Source: Lottia gigantea
Lineage: Eukaryota > Mollusca > Gastropoda > Lottiidae
NCBI RefSeq assembly: GCF_000327385.1
Contig: NW_008706824.1
Span: 451,972 to 515,971, forward strand
Direction: 5' to 3'
DNA: 64,000 nt
Within the stretch, counting starts at the first letter, position 1, and each line of letters opens with the position of its first letter. The notes under the pieces were generated by a model. The model was not told the origin of the DNA. It ran no database searches and saw only the letters and a list, made by a program, of their open reading frames with translations. The translations under genes and the position numbers were made by a program. Shown piece by piece: positions 58,401 through 64,000 of this stretch.

Positions 58401-58692
58401 TTGTTCCTATAAATATGAATGAAATATTAACAGAATAGATAGTTGATAAAGACCTTCTCTCATTGAATGTATTATTTTATTTTAGGATTCTCGGCTTGTG
58501 ATAGAAAGACATAAGTCAGGATTTCAGAAACCTGAAGATATTCAGTTTGAAGATTTAAGTTTAGGGAATTCTATCGAACATTCTAATAACATTACACCCA
58601 AAAACACAATTGATAAAAATACAAAGTCAGCAACGCTCTCTGGAAAATCAAAAAAGCGAACCGGTTTGTTTGGATTATTCGGTTCTTCCAAA
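28411..58692 (+). CDS. FNBP1-like: F-BAR protein of the CIP4 / TOCA-1 / FBP17 group, N-terminal 330 residues; gene continues off the window
   Basis: By family knowledge this protein bends membranes and links Cdc42 to WASP-driven actin at endocytic sites. Exons: 28411-28434, 39776-39891, 50099-50149, 55753-55900, 56751-56813, 57011-57115, 57420-57548, 57902-58048 and 58486-58692. Every junction is AG/GT and phases join for 330 codons. The start MSWGTELWDQYD matches the family exactly in style, followed by RSAIELEYAGKLKKLVKNFQ and basic QPKKKDEDEYQ (early F-BAR helix), IKQERKK, KAQLAEECKNEYAAQLQNTN, RINKIRDFINQCAETEASVI and the closing SRLVIERHKSGFQKPEDIQF. The visible tail is Ser/Thr/Lys-rich and ends in KKRTGLFGLFGSSK. 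The family's HR1 (Cdc42-binding) and SH3 domains are not found before 64000 and should lie beyond. Introns 1 and 2 exceed 10 kb; intron 2 hosts an antisense gene. Confidence 0.93.
32385..32525 (+). repeat. Copy of the dispersed repeat of 1262-1580
   Basis: It shares 'aggtctatttaaaggaatca', 'ttttcatatagtta', 'aagacatccgggtccaaatc' and 'aacccctggaaa' with the copies in the left part of the window. Confidence 0.45.
32791..33004. mobile_element. Complete MITE, 214 bp, 20-bp perfect terminal inverted repeats
   Basis: The left end TCATCTTCACAATGTCAAGG (32791-32810) is the exact reverse complement of the right end CCTTGACATTGTGAAGATGA (32985-33004). The interior has 'tctctgattggctgtctaag' and 'gatgtcaaggtataagatgg'. 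There is no coding capacity, so it must be moved by a transposase elsewhere. Best-preserved copy of the family in this window. Confidence 0.85.
35450..35640 (+). mobile_element. Partial MITE copy
   Basis: 'cttataccttgactgcaata' is followed by 'cgatttgattggattgtaag', 'caaatcagagccttcgatta' and then 'gtacaatccaatcaaatcgc', itself an inverted echo of the earlier segment. The right terminus is missing. Confidence 0.55.
35953..36560 (+). repeat. Minisatellite, 40-bp unit, about 15 copies
   Basis: The unit is 'catagggttaatctatagct' plus 'tgtctcctaccacattgtaa'. Copies differ at only one or two positions (atag/attg, gctt/gttt, ctaa/ctac), making this the most homogeneous array in the window and so probably recent or actively homogenised. 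Confidence 0.96.
37672..37775 (+). repeat. Two-copy tandem repeat of about 55-60 bp
   Basis: 'ctacttgtccaacttcagta' plus 'gggacgcagactgaaatagg' plus 'tcagttgtctgaa' is followed at once by a second copy differing at a few bases ('cagtcgggacgcaggctg', 'ttgtttgaa'). Confidence 0.85.
40115..40227. mobile_element. Short foldback MITE containing one unit of the 37-bp satellite
   Basis: Ends 'tgatcttagtgctaggatgt' (from 40133) and the mirrored 'catatcctagcactaagatt' (from 40186), with outer 'gcgtagtctaga' and 'tcgagaatacgc', form a roughly 30-bp inverted repeat. The interior 'agcagtgttagaagttagac' equals the reverse complement of the satellite unit core 'cttctaacactgttt'. It is therefore a minimal relative of 22975-26075. 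Confidence 0.7.
40858..42412 (-). CDS. Secreted protein with two tandem Frizzled cysteine-rich domains, nested in the F-BAR gene
   Basis: Exons 42412-42127 and 41474-40858 (stop TAA) join in phase for 300 residues. A signal peptide covers about residues 1-25 (hydrophobic LLPIGLLISSAVLV). The first Fz-type CRD (C31-C143) has exactly ten cysteines, with VPMCKG, CGLYLPKC and PCKETCKRAKSRC. A basic linker EKKKKKKKRR (149-158) separates it from the second CRD (C162 to about 291), with RLPMCSAIPYRFGSLPN, NCSPDLKFFLCGVFMPFC, PCREVCERVQRRC and two extra cysteines. No transmembrane helix, netrin-like domain or protease domain follows. Fz CRDs bind Wnt lipid or related ligands, so a role as a Wnt modulator is an inference. 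sFRPs have one CRD plus NTR, and corin has two CRDs with other domains; this compact pair is not an architecture that I recognise. Complete and uninterrupted. Confidence 0.9.
41640..41786. mobile_element. Palindromic foldback element inside the Frizzled-CRD gene intron
   Basis: The left arm (41640-41695, starting 'ggacacaattatat') and right arm (41731-41786) are reverse complements over 56 bp with two mismatches, around a 35-bp loop containing 'gattcttccgtctttatcaa'. No coding content. It lies in an intron of the minus-strand gene and within the plus-strand F-BAR intron, so both transcripts would carry a long hairpin. Confidence 0.88.
42062..42115 (+). mobile_element. Solo MITE end
   Basis: 'gatgtcaaggtattagacag' plus 'aatttataatagtttgatat' plus 'tgtgaaaatgaa' is a degraded right end of the CCTTGACATTGTGAAGATGA family. 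It lies immediately beside, or slightly inside, the intron of the Frizzled-CRD gene. Confidence 0.5.
43830..44000 (+). mobile_element. 5'-truncated SINE copy
   Basis: 'acagttggaaatcttaaaag', 'aggcttatgctgctgtacag', 'gcaaaattcccctcattgca' and the tail 'atttcatttcatttcaatt' follow the order of the full SINE at 11782-12122. Confidence 0.75.
45090..45445 (+). mobile_element. Long or compound MITE copy
   Basis: It contains 'aatgtccagctattacgaac', 'ggctctgattggctgtattg', 'catacaatccaatgaaattg' and then three successive variants of 'gtcaaggtatNagacNaa' (near 45327, 45355 and 45405). Multiple right-end modules suggest local duplication or nested insertion. Confidence 0.55.
45966..46375. repeat. AT-rich irregular array
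   Basis: Repeats of 'acaacacagtataaatagt' and 'acaacaaattataacataat' alternate irregularly. Open frames of Cys/Tyr/Leu repeats on the minus strand (45986-46309) are produced by the array and not by a gene. Confidence 0.9.
47651..47880 (+). mobile_element. SINE copy lacking the tRNA-like head
   Basis: 'aaaaagcgtctagtcgttct', 'gtgtgctacagactgtgaag', 'aaagacccttgacagttgg', an internal A run, 'gtcgtagcaaaatttccttc', 'cattagcgcacatggtgtag' and 'gtaggacgtaaacctcca' align in order with 11782-12122. The 3' end is T-rich 'catttcatttctttttc'. Confidence 0.85.
50453..50536. mobile_element. Minimal foldback MITE, terminal repeats nearly all of it
   Basis: The left end 'ggtcacatattctcgaaacg' and right end 'cgtttcgagaatacgtggcc' are inverted repeats with two mismatches in 20. 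The interior 'atcttagtgctgggatatcc' matches the termini and core of the elements at 40115-40227 and 22975-26075. Total length is about 84 bp. Confidence 0.75.
50925..51480 (+). repeat. Diverged minisatellite, main unit about 39 bp
   Basis: The central units read 'aatggctaaatcagcaatct' plus 'agaaccctagtcagacatc'. The edges carry longer variants with 'gactggtaaatacagcaaaa'. A solitary relative lies near 14810-14865 ('aatctagagctgttatcaga'), so the unit is also dispersed. Confidence 0.85.
53485..53690 (-). mobile_element. Degraded SINE copy, antisense
   Basis: On the minus strand it reads 'aaaaccaaggtcctctgtag', 'tatttcaaagatccctagac' and 'aaaatattccttccctcatt', then 'gtacactgtatgg'. This is the order of the SINE's 'ctgaggacccgtgcgctaca', 'taaagatccc' and 'aaaatttccctcactgca' blocks. 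Confidence 0.55.
54700..55030 (+). repeat. Minisatellite, 26/27-bp unit, about 13 copies
   Basis: The common unit 'aatgaagttgttttataaat' plus 'ataatg' (26 bp) alternates with a 27-bp form ending 'atgtcgg'. The two forms are interspersed, and one unit ends 'atagtcgg', which may be a hybrid. Confidence 0.93.
57725..57800 (+). mobile_element. SINE fragment in F-BAR intron 7
   Basis: 'aaaagtccctcattgctcac', 'tgcattgctttcattagtct' and a degenerate 'tttaggatttaacacacc' resemble the SINE 3' part. Short and diverged. Confidence 0.4.
58193..58340 (+). mobile_element. SINE fragment in F-BAR intron 8
   Basis: 'cccagttggaaatttgagaa', 'ggctgtccttccaaaatttc', 'catcttcgttagacctatca' and 'ggtgcaaaaaataagaatgt' plus 'aaaactctg' follow the SINE order, with many substitutions. 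Confidence 0.5.
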
Positions 58693-61600
58693 GTAAGTTT
58701 TTATTTGATTTATATTTTCATCTTTATTTTTCATTCCTTTAGATTTTTTTGTTCTTGTTGATAACTTGTTGACTCAGACCTAGCCTCTGATAGTTATTTT
58801 CCAATGAAGCAGTGTCAGTGCAAATCTTGGGAAAAAAATTTCACTGAAGTAATGAATTTTTCATTAGTTGATTCAAAGATAAGCTTATTCTTTGAGAAAC
58901 AAAATTCTGGGCCTGGTTCTTTCAGGGAACATTCTAAACATTTCAGGACTTTAAAAAGTTGTTTTTCAAATAAAAATTCATATTCAAATTATGACCAATT
59001 TTGGAATGTAAGAATATTTTGTTATCATCTTAGTCCTTTAGTTTATGTGATAAGGAAAAAAATTATCAAAAAAATATATCTAAATCTCTTGAAAAACATG
59101 GTCTGTCATTTTGTCCATAATAACTATCAGAAACTAGATTAAAGTCAGCAAGTTTGAGACGAAATTTAAATCATGAAATAACAGTCTACCTATTTTATAT
59201 TCTAGCCTGTTTCTAGCAAGGTAAACATCCATCTTTTATCAAATACAATCGTAACTTTAACAGTGTACAGAGTCCAAGGCTGGTAATAGTTTGTCAGGCA
59301 ACTACTTGACACCCCTTAACTTTCTATTGAACTATTCCACACATGCATATTTTTTATCAACATCATGCTGTATCACTGTATAGTCAAACAGTTATTAATG
59401 CACACAGGGGAAAATTCAAAACTTAAACATGACTATTCCACTTTATGTTGAGGTAGTCTAGATAGTAATCAACACAATATAAGTCTGACTTGTATAGTTC
59501 TATTACTATTTATTCTACCTTATAATAAAATGGACTGTCTGCATCTTCAAATGTGTAGAAATATCTTTGCTCAACACTGTACCGGTATGTATGATTGGAA
59601 GAGTTCATATGGAAAGTTAAGGTGTTTCTTGTTGCCTGTCAAATTCTACCCTGTCTTGGTAGTAGGACAACTAGCTCTTTCTAAATGTAATTTTATTTTT
59701 ATTTCTATGGTGAGGGATAACTGTAATTTAGTTTTATTTGTAGAAGGTACAGATTAGGTCTAAACACCAAGACATCAAAATATTCAGTATTGACTTTAGT
59801 TTTACTAGAGTTATGCCCCATGAAAGTGGTAAAACTTACAGTTTAGATTCCAGAATTCTTGGAAATTTACTCCCAAAAAATGAATTTATCAATGTGTCTC
59901 TTTCTAGAATCAAAGTTGGGAAATAATCTTCAAATATTCCATTTTTCAGAAATTGTATGTTTCTCTGAATGAAGTAAAAACATGTATAGTTTTTCAAACA
60001 TTATGTATACTTCAATATTGAAATGAAACATATAAATTATTAATAATATATGACAATGTGCCACGATAGTTTGATGTCTTGTTGTATCAAAGTTAAGAAA
60101 CAATATTTTTTTTTAGGATTTTTAATATTTATCTCTCTTTTAAAACATCTAACAAAATTACAACCATTGGCTTATTGGCTTTTAACATCATTGCTTTTTA
60201 ATCAAACTTCAACACCTATTTATAATGTTTTATTATTTTCCTTTGGAAAGCAAAAAGTAAGCAAGGTAAATTCTCACTCCAAATACTTGAGAATGGCATC
60301 ATGAAGTTAATTTATTCATTTATTCATTCATTCAATCATTTATTCATTCATTTGGCTTAGTTTAATTCTTTAAGACAAAGGCTAATTAAAATGTGGTAAT
60401 TAACAAATTATATTTTTAATTGATCCATCAATTCCAACAGGGAAAAGTAAGAAATATATTTTATTAATAGAATTTATTATTGCTTTCTCCCAGTCTTTAC
60501 TGTTTCAATATTGTTCTAGTCATATTGAGCATGCTATTTAAAATAATCTTATTGACATTGTACAGATCAACTTGATGGTTTGGTAATTTTTACGGAAACT
60601 ATCAACGTTTGGCGTAAAATATTTTTATAAATGTTGGTTTTTCAAAGTTGCTCAGCCCAACAGTGTGAAATACTCTTGCTGTAAAAATGTTTTCGAAACT
60701 TTTATATGAATCTTGGACACTGATAGCATCAATTTTCACCATTCTCATTTTTAGTCAGACGTCTGTAGTTCCTGCAATTCCACTAAAACTAAGCATTGAA
60801 TGATGTCATTATTGTAAAAGCTATTAATATTTTTTGGGACAGTGATGTCATATACTGCTTAACATATATATAACAACAGGAACCACAGACATCTGATGGA
60901 AATTGGAATGATGTAAATTGAAGCCATTAATGGCCCTGATATAAGATAAAACAAGTTTAGAAAACCTCTTTATTATCCCTTTGAAAGGGACCTGTCATGA
61001 TGTCATCAGGGTCCATATAACTAATATGTTATTTTAGGTACTATCTAATGTCCTATACAATGTCAATAACAATATTTCTTTCATTCATTTTCTTGTAAAT
61101 TTTTCATTTTTTATCATTTTATTCACCAGTCATGACATCTCAGTTTTCTTTTTAATTTCTTTTCAAACACAAAATAGAAACTCCTAGAAACTTTGATATT
61201 TTTATTTTGAAATCTTGGTGAAGTAGCTTGACTTGACACAAATCTCTGGCATGGTGCACTTTCTTCTGGCTGTATCAAAGGGTACAAGAGTCTTAGCCAC
61301 CTTCCTTCGATGCATTCTATTCGATAGTATAGTCAGATATATAGATATTCATGCACTTTCAAGAACGGTTCAAAACATAACTTGAGCAGTCTATTTTGAT
61401 TTGAGGTAGAACAGATAGTAATTGAGACTATACAAGCCAGATTTACATTCTGTTTATTACTACTCATACTACCTCAGAATATAATGGACTGTCTGTATGT
61501 ATGTTTAGAATTGGTCCTGGAAGTAAATATCTATACTCTGGTAAACACTGTATGGATTCACAGTAAAACACTGGTCAAAGACCAATGGATATTAGTAATA

Positions 61601-64000
61601 GTTTACTGAAATTTCCTTGGAGAAAAATTTTGCATGATAAAAAATCTTCATCTTAGAATTGAAACACAAATCCACATCTTTATGTATCACTGGTTTTGGC
61701 ATTTAGATTTTTATTTTTACTGTAATATATTCCTCTTGATATGGTGTGCGTAATTGTCTAGCACATATGATTGTTTACTCCAAATTTCACAATATTTTGT
61801 GACAAGTTTAAATTCGATACTGGAAAATTCAAAAATAATTATTCAAAAATTGCAGGAAAGAATATATTGTTTTCCCCGTGTAAAGATCTTTTAACTCGAA
61901 AAGAATTGCCAGTTGCCGGCACCAGTCAAAATAATTCTCAATAAAAACCATGAAATATTAATTGAGACTGTGGTATATTTCACCCAATAAAATTAAGTTT
62001 CTATTTTGTATATTAATATTACAAGAATGACTGTATATTGAAATATTTTTGTTTTTTTTCTCTATAAAAAGATTATAGGACTATTGGTATGTAATAATAT
62101 GTATATTGGGTTATATTTAGTTCAGAATGCTCAGTGTAGTTTATTGTAATAGCATTTTTAGTTTTATTCATCTCTTGAAATTGAGTTCTGGTATAAACAA
62201 TAAATAAACCAAGTACTAACGATCCGATCTTCAAAATGAAATTTGAAATCCAAACAACATATTGGCAGAACATTGGTTGCAGCTAAATTCTTTAAAATGA
62301 GGAAGTAAATCAATCATAAGTAAGTGTCCAAAATGTTTTTATAGTCATATCTATATGGTTATATCTGAATCAACAATGCCAAGAATCTTGGTTGTTGAGT
62401 ATAATCTTTGGATAGTTTAAAAGTCTGTTCGGCTGTTTTTACCAATCTACAAATTTACTTTTTATTCAGTGTCAATTTAACCACAAACTAGATAAGAGCT
62501 CAATTTCTGGAGAATGAAATTTGCTGTTTTATTTTATATTTTGGTGTTGTTGTTTTAGATTTGGGTTCAGTTGTGAATGGCTTGTAGATATTTTGTAGAC
62601 AATGAATATACTTTCAAAGATATTTGGTATTTAGTGTTGTATATTTCAGTCAATATATGAAACTTGATAATGCCCTTATATCAAAAAATATATAAAGAAT
62701 AGAAAATGCTTTAGAGTTGCTCTGTTTATGAAGTTTTTGGTGTTTTCTGGTCCTTTCTCTGGGTTTTGGTTTTCTTTTTGAAAATTGATGGATTTCTTAC
62801 AATGTTAGTTTGGGGGTTTTTCTTGCATAAAGCTGGCTTGGAGAGTTTAATCAAAGGTTATGTTTTTTGCTTTGGGTTGTGTTACTGCATTTGAATTTAT
62901 TTTGAAATTTGCTGTGGGTATGTGTGAAAACTTTGACTCTGATTATCTTCAAATTGTTCTGTATTTGTACGATCTACGAGCTGGGTCTAGGGTTATTTCT
63001 CCACACATTTCCATATACATTATCTTGATCTTTGCTTAGAACATACATGAATTTTTATTTTGACCTGTATGAGTTATTTTTCATTGAAAATGGTAATTTG
63101 AAAGCCTGTTGTCACAAAGCATGTTAAACAGCATGAACTATGTAGAAAGCACCTTGTCAGGAATGATGTTACATGTTCAATACCATATGTATGTTGATTA
63201 TATAGTGCACTATCTCTATTGCTGTTGTGTAGTATGTGTTGGTCCAGTAGGGGTTGGTATTAAACACCAACCACATCAACTGAGAGAATCAAACTTATTC
63301 AAAAACATACACTGGTGATGCTAAATTAATGGTGAACAGGATATTTATTTGTTATTGTGGGAAAATTTGATCAGCTGATGATCAGTGTCTGTGGGTAAAC
63401 AATTCTATGATTAACTTGGTCATCTATAGGAATACCTATAATCCATGATTTTGTCTTCAGGGCCATTTTTTACTTTAGATCATTGTAGTTGATTGGATTG
63501 GTAGTTTGGTTTTGATACCAACCATGTCTGAACATTATTTTAGGCTCGTCTTTGATGCTTTTTCAAATTTTTTTGTCTGAGGTCTTGATAAGCTTCATGG
63601 GATGTAGTGTGCTAATTATTTGCTTAAACAAATGAATGTCTGAAACATTTAGAGAGAGGGCCTTCCTTTCAATGCTTGAATTTGTGATTGCTGACTAAGC
63701 CTGGATGCTACAGATATGCTTTAAGATTTTTTTTATGCATGCTGTATTTTTGCAAGAAGTTTCTATGGATTTTCAAATCTCTTACAAATTCTTTTCTGAA
63801 ATCTTTTTCATTTCCTTCATTTCATTTCATGTAACTATTTCTTTGAATGGGTTCCATATTCACTCTTGAACAAAATCATTTGGTAATTAAGAAATCATAA
63901 AAAAAGGTATTTCATTGTTAGGGCATATGATTTGCCCCCACCCCCTCCCCAACCCCCCTGTCCCCTCCTTAAAGTCTAAAAACTATGATCATCATCATCA
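58693..64000 (+). other. F-BAR gene intron 9 (to the window edge), no further exon recognised
   Basis: I searched by eye for the expected HR1 and SH3 exons of the CIP4 family and found none. An open frame at 60050-60304 preceded by a pyrimidine-rich AG is hydrophobic and unlike the family linker. A TTCA/TTTA simple repeat lies at 60308-60353. The window closes in a C-rich tract (63935-63970) and a short 'atc' run. Confidence 0.6.
60308..60353 (+). repeat. Simple repeat (TTCA/TTTA)n
   Basis: 'tttattcatttattcattca' and its continuation form an imperfect tetranucleotide array. Confidence 0.9.

Noticed and set aside
60050-60304. Possible further F-BAR exon with acceptor near 60116 and donor near 60255
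   Set aside because: The translation is hydrophobic and AT-driven, and does not resemble the linker, HR1 or SH3 parts of the CIP4 family.

Overview
This window is AT-rich, intron-rich animal nuclear DNA with a draft-assembly gap (6357-6815). Protein similarity, tRNA-derived SINEs and abundant short foldback elements and minisatellites suggest a mollusc, possibly a limpet-like gastropod. The animal call is firm; the lineage within molluscs is an inference. I see no bacterial-type operon, CRISPR array, tRNA or rRNA gene, and no recognisable LINE or retrovirus-like coding sequence.

Five protein-coding genes can be rebuilt from spliced exons with matching phases. From left to right they are: a CTR1-type copper transporter (+, 10520/10601-12572, four visible exons, 207 residues from the internal Met); SNAPIN, a BLOC-1/BORC subunit (+, 15840-17625, four exons, 130 residues); a lipid phosphate phosphatase of the PLPP family (-, 26897-19341, six exons, 271 residues, all three catalytic motifs present); the N-terminal 330 residues of a CIP4/TOCA-1/FBP17-type F-BAR protein (+, nine exons, 28411-58692, continuing beyond the window); and a secreted protein made of two tandem Frizzled cysteine-rich domains (-, 42412-40858, two exons, 300 residues), nested antisense inside intron 2 of the F-BAR gene. 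The copper transporter and SNAPIN are in tandem. SNAPIN and the phosphatase are tail to tail. The phosphatase and the F-BAR gene are head to head, 1.5 kb apart.

The left 10 kb, the other intergenic stretches and the long introns are non-coding as far as I can see. They hold at least eight tandem arrays (units 21, 26/27, 35, 37, about 39, 40 and 48 bp), a tRNA-derived SINE family, a MITE family ending in CCTTGACATTGTGAAGATGA, and a near-perfect 56-bp-arm palindrome.

The most interesting structural signal is the 3-kb, 37-bp satellite in phosphatase intron 1. It is bounded by inverted termini of a short foldback element, and a one-unit version of that element (unit plus termini) sits at 40115-40227. 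This suggests the satellite grew from the inside of a transposon. A second array, the 35-bp repeat at 6930-8045, appears to have grown inside a SINE copy in a similar way.

The genes share no evident pathway. Three (SNAPIN, the phosphatase and the F-BAR protein) act at membranes, and the tandem Frizzled-CRD protein is the candidate with the least familiar architecture.
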